A stretch of DNA of 64,000 nucleotides, taken from Bradyrhizobium sp. 170 (GTDB taxonomy: Bacteria > Pseudomonadota > Alphaproteobacteria > Rhizobiales > Xanthobacteraceae). The notes beneath the pieces are model-generated. The model was not told where the DNA came from, made no database searches, and saw nothing but the letters and a program-made list of their open reading frames with translations. The translations under genes were made by a program, and so were the position numbers. Positions 51,659-60,569 of the stretch are shown here, piece after piece. Every line of letters begins with the position of its first letter. Position 1 is the first letter of the stretch. The stretch spans positions 3,100,001 through 3,164,000 of the forward strand of contig NZ_CP064703.1 in the NCBI RefSeq assembly GCF_023101085.1, read 5' to 3'.

Positions 51659-52432
51659 ATGAGCAATTTCAACCAGGAAAGCGTTTTGAGCGTCCATCAC
51701 TGGACCGACACGCTGTTCAGCTTCACCACCACGCGCGATCCCTCGTTCCGTTTCCGCAACGGCGAGTTCACCATGATCGGGCTGAAGGTCGGCGAGAAGC
51801 CGCTGCTCCGCGCCTACTCGGTCGCCAGCGCCAATTACGAGGACCGGCTCGAATTCTTCTCGATCAAGGTGCCGGACGGGCCGCTGACCTCGCGCCTCCA
51901 GCACCTGAAGCAGGGCGACGAGATCATCGTCAGCCGCAAGGCTACCGGCACGCTTGTCATCGACAACCTCGAAGACGGCCGCAACCTCTATCTGATCGGC
52001 ACCGGTACTGGGCTCGCGCCGTTCCTTTCCGTGATCAAGGATCCGGAGACCTATGAGCGGTTCGAGAAGGTGGTGCTGCTGCACGGCTGCCGCCGCGTGA
52101 AAGAACTCGCCTATGGCGAGATGATCACCGAGAAGCTGCCGAACGACGAATTGATCGGCGAATATATCCGCAACCAGCTGGTCTATTATCCGACCGTGAC
52201 GCGCGATCCCTTCCGCAACCGCGGCCGCATCACCGACCTGATCAATACCGGCAAGCTGTTCGCTGATATTGGCCTCGCCTCGCTCGATCCCGCCCATGAC
52301 CGCGTCATGATCTGCGGCAGCCCGGCGCTGGTGACGGACACGCGGGCGCTGTTGACGGGCAGGGGCTTCGTCGAAGGCAATCACGGCGAGGCCGCGCAGT
52401 TCGTGGTCGAGAAAGCGTTCGCGGAGCGCTGA
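51659..52432 (+). CDS. fpr: Ferredoxin-NADP reductase
   Basis: 257 residues from the ATG at 51659, exactly the usual length of bacterial FPR. FAD-binding block LLRAYSVASANYEDRLEFFS near residue 50 (RxYS), NADP-binding LIGTGTGLAPFLSVIKDPET near 112, HGCRRVKELAY near 140, MICGSPALVTDT near 221, and the closing FVVEKAFAER. It moves electrons between NADPH and ferredoxin or flavodoxin. Its promoter gap is shared with ena and carries the nicotinate-regulon palindromes, so this copy may feed reducing power to 6-hydroxynicotinate reductase. It ends convergent with soxA. Confidence 0.92.
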   Translation: MSNFNQESVLSVHHWTDTLFSFTTTRDPSFRFRNGEFTMIGLKVGEKPLLRAYSVASANYEDRLEFFSIKVPDGPLTSRLQHLKQGDEIIVSRKATGTLVIDNLEDGRNLYLIGTGTGLAPFLSVIKDPETYERFEKVVLLHGCRRVKELAYGEMITEKLPNDELIGEYIRNQLVYYPTVTRDPFRNRGRITDLINTGKLFADIGLASLDPAHDRVMICGSPALVTDTRALLTGRGFVEGNHGEAAQFVVEKAFAER

Positions 52433-52443
52433 ACGTCGACGGC

Positions 52444-53217
52444 CTAGGGCCGCACCGCTGGCGCTTCCATCGCCATGCCGCGCGCCCGGGACATCAAGTA
52501 CAACTCCAGTTCGACCAGTTCCGATGCGCCGTAGTCATAGGGCTGCGCCCGGATGCCCGTGATGCAGGCGCGCAGGCGCCGCTGTAACGATCCCAGCGAC
52601 TGCCATTCCAGCCGGTAGAGCGGGTAGCCGGTCGGGTGCGCTTGCGTGATCGCGGAGCCGGCGAGCCGCTTATCCCAATTATCGTCATGGCAATTGGCGC
52701 AGCCGAGATTGAGCTGGCCCTGCCGCTGCATGTAAAGCTCGCGTCCCTTGGCGATGAACGGCGCGAGCTGCGGATCGGCGCCGGCTTCGATTCGTACGCC
52801 TTGCGACTGCCGCGCGACAAAGGCTGTGAGCGCCAGCAACTCGCGGCTCTCGAAAGGCAGCGGCGTCGCCTGCTGGTGGTTGCTGCGGCACGAATTGATG
52901 CGCTGCTCCAGATCGACGGGACGGGCGGTTGCCTTGTCGAAGGCGGGGTAGCTGATAGCCACGCCCTTCATGCTGGTGCGGGCATCGTCGTGGCAATCGG
53001 CGCAGGCCTTGTTGGCAGTGCCAGCCTTGCGCTTCCAAAGCGCCTCGCCGTCGAGCACCCAGAGCATGCCGGGATTGGCGGTATCCTCGTCCTGCATCGC
53101 CTTGGTGTCGGGCTTCATGAAGTCGTAGCCGGAGCGGCGGTCGGCTTGCGGGATTTCGGCGGCGAAACCAGTGTTCGCGATCAGCAGCACAGCGGCTATG
53201 GCGCCGGCAAATCTCAT
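52444..53217 (-). CDS. soxA: Sulfur oxidation c-type cytochrome SoxA
   Basis: 257 residues from the ATG at 53217, overlapping the soxZ stop (ATGA). Signal peptide MRFAGAIAAVLLIANTGFAA. Haem motifs CADCH near residue 70 and CANCH near 165, so it is a di-haem form. The active-site Cys is present in RRLRACITGIRAQPYDYGAS near 213 and INSCRSNHQQATP matches the conserved CR. With SoxX it attaches thiosulfate to the SoxY cysteine in the periplasm. It is the last gene of the operon and converges with fpr after 11 bases. Confidence 0.92.
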   Translation of the reverse strand: MRFAGAIAAVLLIANTGFAAEIPQADRRSGYDFMKPDTKAMQDEDTANPGMLWVLDGEALWKRKAGTANKACADCHDDARTSMKGVAISYPAFDKATARPVDLEQRINSCRSNHQQATPLPFESRELLALTAFVARQSQGVRIEAGADPQLAPFIAKGRELYMQRQGQLNLGCANCHDDNWDKRLAGSAITQAHPTGYPLYRLEWQSLGSLQRRLRACITGIRAQPYDYGASELVELELYLMSRARGMAMEAPAVRP

Positions 53218-53534
53218 TCGACCGTTATCGAAGCGGATGCGGTTTCGGAAAATCCCCGATCGCCGGTCCATTCGAATTCGAACTTGCCGCTCTCGGTAGC
53301 GGTGGTGAAGAAGGTGATGAAGGGGTTGGCAGAGATCGCCGGAAACAGGTCGGCGCGGAAAATCTCGTTGCCGTTGAAGCGGCATGTAAAGCTCGTGATG
53401 ATGTCGCGCGGAACGACTTCGCCTGACGCTTTATGGCGATAGCCGGTTTCCATGATGTGCGACATCAGCGTCTTGATCTCGATAATGTCGCCGCGTTTGG
53501 CTTTCGCTGGAACGTTGATCAGTGCCGAGGCCAT
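53214..53534 (-). CDS. soxZ: Thiosulfate oxidation carrier protein SoxZ
   Basis: 106 residues, family length. ALINVPAKAKRGDIIEIKTL at the N-terminus, HIMETGYRHKASGEVVPRDI near 26, FTCRFNGNEIFRADLFPAIS near 49 and FEFEWTGDRGFSETASASI near the end are typical SoxZ. It pairs with SoxY as the periplasmic carrier; it has no signal peptide and would be exported with SoxY. The start overlaps the soxY stop by one base. Confidence 0.95.
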   Translation of the reverse strand: MASALINVPAKAKRGDIIEIKTLMSHIMETGYRHKASGEVVPRDIITSFTCRFNGNEIFRADLFPAISANPFITFFTTATESGKFEFEWTGDRGFSETASASITVE

Positions 53535-54016
53535 CAGATCACATCCTCCGTGCAGGCCGCCAGCGTCACCACGACATCGACACTGGCCGACCAGAACGAC
53601 CCGTCCGAAAGCTTTGCGATCGCGACGATCTTCTGGCTGTCGGCGAGACGGACGCGGGTCGAAACCTGCGCGCGGCCGTTATGCGGACCGAGATGGAAAT
53701 TGGCGAAGTTGGGCTGCGGATTCTTTTCGTTGAAGATGTGGATGCTCCGGACGTGATCCTCCGCCGCCATCGGGTGCGCGACGCTAACCGTCATCGGTAC
53801 CGTGTTGCCGTTCTCGACCAGCGGCGGGATGTCGAGCTTGACCTTGCCGGTACGCACCGCGGCGCCGCCGGTGACATTCTGGATCGCTGACGCAAGCATC
53901 GCAGGCGTCGCCTCCGCGGGACGGACAATAACGACCGGGAGCGCGCCGAGCACGGCCGTGCCACCGGCGAGGCCGAGGAACTGGCGACGTGATGAATTTG
54001 ACAGTTGCTGCATCAT
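53534..54016 (-). CDS. soxY: Thiosulfate oxidation carrier protein SoxY, atypical C-terminus
   Basis: 160 residues; a second ATG at 54013 is equally likely. Tat signal SSRRQFLGLAGGTAVLGALP near residue 8. The mature domain is SoxY-like (VKLDIPPLVENGNTVPMTVS near 60, HIFNEKNPQPNFANFHLGP near 92, STRVRLADSQKIVAIAKLSD near 120). The usual end is a GGCGG swinging arm whose Cys carries the sulfur intermediate. Here the end reads VVVTLAACTEDVI: the Cys is kept, but the flanking glycines are replaced and five residues follow. Function as a sulfur carrier is still likely, with changed arm flexibility. Confidence 0.92.
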   Translation of the reverse strand: MMQQLSNSSRRQFLGLAGGTAVLGALPVVIVRPAEATPAMLASAIQNVTGGAAVRTGKVKLDIPPLVENGNTVPMTVSVAHPMAAEDHVRSIHIFNEKNPQPNFANFHLGPHNGRAQVSTRVRLADSQKIVAIAKLSDGSFWSASVDVVVTLAACTEDVI

Positions 54017-54022
54017 TGCTTC

Positions 54023-54460
54023 CTATTCGCGCAAGCTTACGAGATACGCCACGATATCCTCGATCTGTTCGGCCGACAGGATCGGCTTGCCGCGCCACGG
54101 CGTCACGACGCGATCGAGGCCGTCCACGCGGTAAAAGGACGGCATGATGGTCGCGGCATTGAGACGGGACGCGTCCACCAGCCGGAGCCGAAGCTGGCCC
54201 TCGGACGCGCGGCTGCCGGAACCGGAAAGATCAGGCGCCAGGTCGCCCTGAAATTTCTGTTCGGGAAATGGGCCGCTGTGGCAGAGGATGCAAGTGCTGG
54301 AGCGTTCGATGACGAGGGCCCGCCCGCGCGTCGCATCGCCGGCCGTGTCCGTCAGCGACTGCGGAATGCCATCGCCGATGATGGTGTAGCTTCGAAGTTC
54401 CTGCGCTGCGGCACCGCCGGGCAGGGCAAGGAGCGCGCCAGCAAGGATCGGAACCGACAT
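54023..54460 (-). CDS. soxX: Sulfur oxidation c-type cytochrome SoxX
   Basis: 145 residues from the ATG at 54460, 13 bases after the soxF stop. Signal peptide MSVPILAGALLALPGGAAAQ. One haem motif CILCH near residue 54 in SSTCILCHSGPFPEQKFQGD, and a distal Met candidate in NAATIMPSFYRVDGL near 105. It closes with QIEDIVAYLVSLRE. It partners SoxA in the SoxXA complex. Confidence 0.93.
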   Translation of the reverse strand: MSVPILAGALLALPGGAAAQELRSYTIIGDGIPQSLTDTAGDATRGRALVIERSSTCILCHSGPFPEQKFQGDLAPDLSGSGSRASEGQLRLRLVDASRLNAATIMPSFYRVDGLDRVVTPWRGKPILSAEQIEDIVAYLVSLRE

Positions 54461-54473
54461 GCGAAATCCGAGT

Positions 54474-55754
54474 CTAGCCAAAGACTTCCGCCGTAATCGT
54501 CGCGAACCAGGACTGCCCGTAATCGGCCTCACGCGCGCGGAACTCACGTGGCACATCCGCCGGGCTGACGCCGCCGGCGCCCTCGACATCGGCGAGCAGT
54601 CCGTTCTTCGGTTGGTACACGCCGGCAACGGAGATGCCATAGCCCGGGGCCGCCAGACTGTAGCAGGTATTGATCAGCTTCGGCGTGACGGGCGTTCCGC
54701 CTGATATCAGCGTGGCAATTGCGGCCGCGCAAACCTTGGCCTGCGCATTGGCCGAGAATGCGGATTTGGGCATGGCGCCGGCGAGACAGGCATCGCCGAT
54801 GACATGGATGTTCGGCGCCGACTTGGACTCGAACGTGACAGGATCGATCGCGCACCAGCCGGTGTTGTCAGTCGCGCCTGCGATCGTGGCGATGCGGCCG
54901 GCCCGCTGCGGCGGAATGACGTTGGCTACCTGGGCGGTGTGGTTACCGAAATCGGTGATCAGCGTGTTGGTCGCAGGGTCCACGGCGTTCACCTTGCCGC
55001 CCTGCGACAGCGATACCCATTCTATCATTCCCGGATAGAGCTCCTTCCAGGCGTTCTGGAACAGGCGCTGCTTGGAGAAGGTGTCCTTTGCGTCGAGGAT
55101 GATCAGCTTCGAGCGCGGCTTTTTGGTTTTCAGATAATGCGCAATCAGGCAGGCGCGTTCATAAGGTCCCGGCGGGCAGCGGAACGGATTGGCGGGGGCT
55201 GCGATCACCACCAGACCGCCATCGTCCATGGCCTCCAGTTGCTTGCGCAGCAACAGCGTCTGCTCGCCGGCTTTCCAGGCATGCGGCATCTTCGCGGCGC
55301 CAGCTTCGTCGTAGCCCTGTAGCGCGTCGAAACGCAGATCGATGCCAGGCGACAGCACCAGCCGGTCGTAGCCGAGCGAGGTGCCGTCGGCGAGCCCGAC
55401 GGTCCGCGCCGCTGCATTGACGGCCGTTGCCGCCTGCGCCACCACGGTCACGCCGCCGGCCGCGATCTTGTCATAGCCGAATTGTTGCTCCTCGATGGAG
55501 CGCAGTCCGGCAATGACATTGTTGCTGAACGGGCAGGCGGTGAAGCTCTTGTTCGGCTCGACCAGCGTGACCTGCAGTTTCGGGTCGATCTGTTTCAGCG
55601 CGCGGGCGCAACTCGCGCCGCCAAAGCCGCCGCCGATCACGACGACACGTGGCGCGGCTTGCGCGAACGCGGGTAGCGGAAACGTCAGCGCCGTTACGGT
55701 GGCTGCGCTGGCGCCCACGAATTCCCGGCGGCTCATGCGATGGCTGGTACCCAT
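54474..55754 (-). CDS. soxF: Flavocytochrome c sulfide dehydrogenase flavoprotein (SoxF/FccB)
   Basis: 426 residues from the ATG at 55754. Tat signal [20 protein letters not shown] near residue 8. FAD-binding [20 protein letters not shown] near 37, then [40 protein letters not shown] and [20 protein letters not shown]. Cysteines in [16 protein letters not shown] and TGWCAIDP include candidates for the redox-active pair. With SoxE it oxidises sulfide to sulfur and reduces cytochrome c in the periplasm. Confidence 0.9.
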   Translation of the reverse strand: MGTSHRMSRREFVGASAATVTALTFPLPAFAQAAPRVVVIGGGFGGASCARALKQIDPKLQVTLVEPNKSFTACPFSNNVIAGLRSIEEQQFGYDKIAAGGVTVVAQAATAVNAAARTVGLADGTSLGYDRLVLSPGIDLRFDALQGYDEAGAAKMPHAWKAGEQTLLLRKQLEAMDDGGLVVIAAPANPFRCPPGPYERACLIAHYLKTKKPRSKLIILDAKDTFSKQRLFQNAWKELYPGMIEWVSLSQGGKVNAVDPATNTLITDFGNHTAQVANVIPPQRAGRIATIAGATDNTGWCAIDPVTFESKSAPNIHVIGDACLAGAMPKSAFSANAQAKVCAAAIATLISGGTPVTPKLINTCYSLAAPGYGISVAGVYQPKNGLLADVEGAGGVSPADVPREFRAREADYGQSWFATITAEVFG

Positions 55755-55768
55755 GATGGCGCCCCCTT

Positions 55769-56065
55769 TTACTTCTGTGCCGCGAGCCACGCAGCAATCG
55801 CGCGCAACTCGTCGTCGGAGAAGCCCTTGGCGATGCGGTTCATGACCGTGGCGGGAAGCGTGCCGTCGCGAAATCCAGTCATTGCGGTCATGATTTCGCC
55901 CGGGTCGCGGCCGTACAGCCGCGACACAGAGAAGGCTGCCGGCGCCCCGGAGGTGTGGCAGCCGGAGCAGGACGCCGCGCCGGGCGGGGGCAGGGAGGCC
56001 GCCAGCGCCGGCACGCTCGATGCCGCTACCGTTGCGATCCCGAGGATGACAGGCCACGTTTTCAT
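55769..56065 (-). CDS. soxE: Cytochrome c subunit of flavocytochrome c (SoxE/FccA-like)
   Basis: 98 residues from the ATG at 56065. Signal peptide [20 protein letters not shown], one haem motif CSGCH near residue 35 in [20 protein letters not shown], a distal Met candidate in [17 protein letters not shown], and the closing [12 protein letters not shown]. It lies 14 bases before soxF and would accept electrons from it. The mono-haem size fits FccA/SoxE. Confidence 0.85.
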   Translation of the reverse strand: MKTWPVILGIATVAASSVPALAASLPPPGAASCSGCHTSGAPAAFSVSRLYGRDPGEIMTAMTGFRDGTLPATVMNRIAKGFSDDELRAIAAWLAAQK

Positions 56066-56124
56066 CAGCGAATCTCCCGATGGTGGAGCGGCGGCTCTCG
56101 ACTGAGGCCGCCGCCCGCTTGTCG

Positions 56125-58311
56125 TCAGGCAAACGTGATGTTCTGGTCCTTCAGCGGCACTGAGCGTATGCGTTTTCCGGTTGCCGCGAAATAGGCATTG
56201 AGCACCGCGGGCGCGGCGACACCGATGGTCGGCTCTCCGACGCCGCCCCAGAAGCCGCCGCTTGGCACCATCACGCATTCCACCTTCGGCATCTCGGCAA
56301 TCCGCATCGAGTTGTAGGTGTCGAAGTTGGTCTGCTCGATCTTGCCGTCCTTCACCGTGCAGCCGCCATAGAACAGCGCGGACAGGCCATAGACAAAGGA
56401 GCCCGCGATCTGCCGCTCGACCTGCGCCGGGTTGACGACGTAGCCGGGGTCGGTCGAGGCGACGATGCGATGCACCTTGATCTTGCTGCCTTCGGAGACG
56501 GAGATTTCCGCGGCGCCCGCGACATAACTGCCGTAGCCCATCACCTGCGCGACCCCGCGATAGACGCCTTGCGGCGCGGGCGTGCCCCATCCGATTTTCT
56601 CGGCCACGGCGTTGAGCACGGCGAGATGTTTCGGATGCTTGCTCATCAGCTTGCGGCGGAATTCCACCGGATCCTGGCCCACCGAAAGCGCCAGCTCATC
56701 CATGAAGCATTCCATATAGATTGCGTTCTGGTTCACGTTGACGCCGCGCCAGAAGCCGGGTGGAACGTGGGGATTGCGCATGGAATGCTCGACCAGCAGG
56801 TTAGGCACGGAGTAGCCGATTGCCGCGTCGCCGGAGGGGGCGAGGCCCTGGAACGCAGCCGTATCCATGCCGTTCACGAGCGCCGCCGGACCCACCGTGA
56901 ACAGGATCGATTGACCAGATATCCGTACATGCAACGCCGTCAAATTATTGTCGGCATCGAAGGCCCCGGTCAGCTTGCATTGCGTGACCGGATGAAACTT
57001 GCCTTGCGCCATGTCCTCTTCGCGCGACCACAGCAGCTTGACCGGCGTGCCCGGCATCTCCTTGGCGATCAGAACCGCCTGCCGGACGTAGTCAGTCATG
57101 CCGCGGCGGCCAAAGCCGCCACCGAGGATAAGCTTGTGCACCTCGCATTTTTCCGCCGGCAGGCCTGAGGCTTCCATGGTGGCGGCGAACGCCGCTTCGC
57201 CGTTCTGCGTGCCGCACCAGACCTCGCATTTATCCGGTGTATAGAGCGCCGTGGCGTTCATCGGCTCCATGGGCGCATGGTTCTGGTAGGGATAGTTGTA
57301 GACCGCTTCGACCTTCTTGACGGCGCCGGCAATCGCGGCCTTGGCGTCGCCATTCTGGTTGCCGATGTAAGCGGGCTGTGCGTTGTCGAGACCTTCGGCC
57401 AGCCACTTTGCGATCGACTCGCTGGAGACTTTTGCGTTCTCGCCTTCGTCCCAGACGATCGGCAGCGCATCGAGCGCGGTCTTGGCGTGCCACCAGGTAT
57501 CGGCGACGACGGCGACACTGCTGTCGCTGACGCGCACGACCTTCTTGACGCCCTTCATGCCCATGACTTTGGCTTCGTCGTAGCTCTTCAGCTTGCCGCC
57601 GAACACGGGGCAATCCTTGATCGCGGCATTGAGCATGCCGGGCAGCTTGACGTCGGCGCCGTAGATCATCGCGCCGGTGGTCTTGTCCACCGTATCGAGC
57701 CGCTTCACACCCTTGCCGACGATCTTCCAGTCCTTGGGATCCTTCAGCTTCACGTCGGCAGGCGGCTCGAGCTTCGCGGCGGCTTCCACCACCTTGCCGT
57801 AGGTCGTGGTCTTGCCCGTCGGCGTGTGGGTGATGATGCTGTTGGCCGCGGTGCATTCCGAGGCCGGCACCTTCCATTCGTTCGCGGCCGCCTGGATCAG
57901 CATCACCCGCGCAGTGGCGCCACCCTTGCGGACATATTCCTGGCTGGTGCGAATGCCGCGACTGCCCCCGGTCGAGAAATCGCCCCAGGCGCGCTTGCGT
58001 GCGACACTTTGACCCGGCGTCGGATATTCGGTGACGACCTTCGACCAGTCGCATTCCAGCTCTTCGGCGACGAGTTGGGCAAGGCCGGTGAGGGTGCCCT
58101 GGCCCATCTCCGAGCGGGCAATGCGAACCACGGTCGTGTTGTCGGGGCGGATCACCACCCAGACATTGACTTCGGGCGAGCCATCGGCGGCGCGAACCAC
58201 GGTCGGTCCGCCGAAGGGGATATCGAGGCCTATGGCGAGGCCGGCGCCGGCGGCAGCCGTGCCGATCACGAAGCCGCGGCGAGTGAGTTTGGGCGTGACG
58301 TGTTTGTTCAT
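56125..58311 (-). CDS. Molybdopterin-binding subunit of an IorB-like aldehyde/N-heterocycle oxidoreductase
   Basis: 728 residues. Tat signal [20 protein letters not shown] at the N-terminus. Typical blocks: [20 protein letters not shown] near 62, [19 protein letters not shown] near 400, and the catalytic-Glu region [20 protein letters not shown] near 695. It belongs to the isoquinoline 1-oxidoreductase beta branch of the xanthine dehydrogenase family, periplasmic enzymes that hydroxylate aldehydes or aromatic N-heterocycles. It lies between its iron-sulfur partner (10-base gap) and soxE (59-base gap). No cytochrome subunit of its own is present, unlike nicB. Confidence 0.88.
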   Translation of the reverse strand: MNKHVTPKLTRRGFVIGTAAAGAGLAIGLDIPFGGPTVVRAADGSPEVNVWVVIRPDNTTVVRIARSEMGQGTLTGLAQLVAEELECDWSKVVTEYPTPGQSVARKRAWGDFSTGGSRGIRTSQEYVRKGGATARVMLIQAAANEWKVPASECTAANSIITHTPTGKTTTYGKVVEAAAKLEPPADVKLKDPKDWKIVGKGVKRLDTVDKTTGAMIYGADVKLPGMLNAAIKDCPVFGGKLKSYDEAKVMGMKGVKKVVRVSDSSVAVVADTWWHAKTALDALPIVWDEGENAKVSSESIAKWLAEGLDNAQPAYIGNQNGDAKAAIAGAVKKVEAVYNYPYQNHAPMEPMNATALYTPDKCEVWCGTQNGEAAFAATMEASGLPAEKCEVHKLILGGGFGRRGMTDYVRQAVLIAKEMPGTPVKLLWSREEDMAQGKFHPVTQCKLTGAFDADNNLTALHVRISGQSILFTVGPAALVNGMDTAAFQGLAPSGDAAIGYSVPNLLVEHSMRNPHVPPGFWRGVNVNQNAIYMECFMDELALSVGQDPVEFRRKLMSKHPKHLAVLNAVAEKIGWGTPAPQGVYRGVAQVMGYGSYVAGAAEISVSEGSKIKVHRIVASTDPGYVVNPAQVERQIAGSFVYGLSALFYGGCTVKDGKIEQTNFDTYNSMRIAEMPKVECVMVPSGGFWGGVGEPTIGVAAPAVLNAYFAATGKRIRSVPLKDQNITFA

Positions 58312-58321
58312 GGCGTCCCCC

Positions 58322-58771
58322 TCAAGCGTTCGCGGCGGCGTGGATCGCCTCGCGGACCTGCTGGAAGGTCCCGCATCGGCAGATATTGGTGATGGCTTCG
58401 TTGATGTCCTGATCGGTCGGCTTCGGCTTTTCCTTGAGAAGCGCTGCGACCGCCATGATCATGCCGGCTTGGCAGTAACCGCATTGCGGCACATCGTTGG
58501 CGACCCAGGCCTGCTGCACCTTGTGCAGCGCGCCATTGCTGGCGAGACCTTCGATCGTGGTGATCTGCTTGCCGGCCGCTTCGCTGACCGTTACGCCGCA
58601 GGAGCGCATCGCGACCCCGTCGACATGCACGGTGCAGGCGCCGCATTGTGCAATGCCGCATCCGTATTTGGTGCCGGTCAGCCCGACGTTCTCCCGGATT
58701 GCCCAAAGAAGCGGCGTGTCGTCTTCGACGTCCACGCTGATTGATTTGCCGTTGATTGTGAGATTTGCCAT
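58322..58771 (-). CDS. [2Fe-2S] subunit of the IorAB-like oxidoreductase
   Basis: 149 residues. First cluster ligands in [17 protein letters not shown] near residue 41 plus AMRSCGVTV; second cluster in [17 protein letters not shown] near 99 and [17 protein letters not shown] near 130. This is the small subunit of the molybdenum hydroxylase encoded next. It is the first gene of a run of eight leftward genes that ends with soxA; the 150-base gap upstream probably holds the operon promoter. Confidence 0.9.
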   Translation of the reverse strand: MANLTINGKSISVDVEDDTPLLWAIRENVGLTGTKYGCGIAQCGACTVHVDGVAMRSCGVTVSEAAGKQITTIEGLASNGALHKVQQAWVANDVPQCGYCQAGMIMAVAALLKEKPKPTDQDINEAITNICRCGTFQQVREAIHAAANA

Positions 58772-58924
58772 CGCGTATCCCCTGTTCGCTCAATCCACCG
58801 AGTGAGCTGCGCGCGGGAAGATGGCCTGCAACTTGGAATAGTTCAAATCAAGAAAATGCGTGTTTACAAGCCGGATGAAAGTTAATCCGCCGGTGTTGCG
58901 TGGGCAGGTGCCGTCGCATGGCTG

Positions 58925-60319
58925 TCATGTCGGCTCCGCGCCCACGGTCAGGCGCAGGAAACTCATCAGGCTTCCGAGCGCGGCAAACCCGGCGCCGAGC
59001 ATCAGCGCAACCGTCGCGCCGTCATGACCGGCGAGGGCAAAGCACAGGGCCGCGAGCGCCGCGCCGAGCGTCTGTCCGGTCAGGCGTGCGGTCGCGACGA
59101 TGCCGCTCGCGCTTCCACTGCGGTGCGGCGGTGCGCTCGACATCAGCGCCCGCAAATTGGGCGTCTGAAAGAATCCGAATCCGATCCCGCAAATCACGGT
59201 GCGCCAGACGATGTTGGCAATGCCGGGATCCGGTGGCAGCGTCGCGAGCAGCGCCATGCCAATGCCGAGCAGCACCAGACCGATGCCGCCGAGGATGCCG
59301 ACGGGATAGCGGTCCGACAGCCGGCCTCCGATCGGCGCCATGATCGCCACCACCAGCGGCCAGGGCGTCATGAAGAAGCCGGTCTCAACCTGGGACCGGT
59401 GCAGCACGTCCTCGAAGTAGAAGGGCAGCGAGACGAAGGCCAATCCCTGCACCGCGAACGTACAGACCGAAGTGGCCGCCGACAGCGCGAACATAGGCCG
59501 CCGGAACAAATCGATCGGCAACATCGGTGCGGGGTGGTCCGCATCTCTGCGGGTCATCATCCAGCCGAGCAGCAATGCAGCGCCAAGCTCCAGTCCGACC
59601 AGGGCGGGAGGCGCCTGATGCGCCGCGCTGCCGATGCCGATAATAAAGAGCCCGAGGCAGCTTGCGGTCAGCGCCGCGCTCGCAAAATCGAACGCGTGCT
59701 TTGCGCGCGGCGTTTTCGGCAAGGTCTTCAGGCCGATCCAGATTGCAATCACGCCGAATGGGATATTGATCGCAAACAGCCACGGCCATGTTCCGATCGC
59801 AAGGATCGCGGAGGCAATCGTCGGCCCGAACGTGAACGCCGTTCCGACCACCAGTGCGTTGTGGCCGAAGCCACGGCCGAGCATATGGGTCGGGTAGACG
59901 AAACGGACCAGCGCCGCGTTCACGCTCATGATGCCGCTAGCGCCTAGTCCCTGCAGCGCTCGGGCTGCCGTCAGGCTGGGCAGCGACCATGCCAAAGCGC
60001 AGCCGAGCGAGGCCAGCGTGAACAGCACGAGGCCGCCGATATAGATTCGCTGATGGCCGACGATTTCGCCGAGCGCGCCGAGCGGCAGCAGCGTCGCAAC
60101 CAGCGCGATCTGATAGATGTTGACCACCCAGACCACGTCGGCCGGGCTGACGTGGAGATCGGCGGCGATGGCGGGTAGCGCAACGTTGGCGATCGCCGTA
60201 TCCAGCGAAGCCAGCGCCAGCGCGGTAAAGATCGCCGCGACCGCCCAGCGCCGGAGTTCCGGGGGCAGGCCGTCGATGGGGGCGTGGGCGGGCGGCTTTG
60301 CGGTTGTATCCAGTGACAT
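58925..60319 (-). CDS. MFS transporter, DHA2 (EmrB/QacA-like) family
   Basis: 464 residues from the ATG at 60319; earlier in-frame starts add a charged tail. The first membrane helix carries LALASLDTAIANVALPAIAA (motif D1, LDxTIxNVALP) near residue 40, then WVVNIYQIALVATLLPLGAL and GALGEIVGHQRIYIGGLVLF (motif A region) and GLGASGIMSVNAALVRF (motif C region). About 14 helices are expected, as in proton-driven drug exporters. It is divergent from the ferric-type ABC importer; the 250-base gap shows no clear operator. Confidence 0.9.
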   Translation of the reverse strand: MSLDTTAKPPAHAPIDGLPPELRRWAVAAIFTALALASLDTAIANVALPAIAADLHVSPADVVWVVNIYQIALVATLLPLGALGEIVGHQRIYIGGLVLFTLASLGCALAWSLPSLTAARALQGLGASGIMSVNAALVRFVYPTHMLGRGFGHNALVVGTAFTFGPTIASAILAIGTWPWLFAINIPFGVIAIWIGLKTLPKTPRAKHAFDFASAALTASCLGLFIIGIGSAAHQAPPALVGLELGAALLLGWMMTRRDADHPAPMLPIDLFRRPMFALSAATSVCTFAVQGLAFVSLPFYFEDVLHRSQVETGFFMTPWPLVVAIMAPIGGRLSDRYPVGILGGIGLVLLGIGMALLATLPPDPGIANIVWRTVICGIGFGFFQTPNLRALMSSAPPHRSGSASGIVATARLTGQTLGAALAALCFALAGHDGATVALMLGAGFAALGSLMSFLRLTVGAEPT

Positions 60320-60569
60320 TCTCTCGGGCTCTCCGCGCCGGGGCGGTTGTGCCCTCCGCGGCATGTACTACGGACGCGGCACGGGCCACAGGCACACCGC
60401 TGCATGATGCGTATGCGAAGCAACAGTCGGTGTCGAAAGAAGCGCCTTCCGCGCCATATCCGCGCGCCGACTTTCGGATACCTTTCCGCGCGCCGCGCAA
60501 TCGACTAGGCTTCCCACGCATCGCGACCGCAATTCCATAAAAAGACGGTCACCGGCGAGGGAAAGCGCG

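Noticed and set aside
56125..58771. Second nicotinate hydroxylase
   Set aside because: The large subunit lacks the cytochrome domain of NicB, has a Tat signal and is of the IorB type; its operon is sox, not nicotinate, and lacks the GTATAC palindrome as far as I could see.
52444..58771. Complete Sox thiosulfate-oxidising system
   Set aside because: soxB, soxC and soxD are not in the window; only X, Y, Z, A plus E and F are present.
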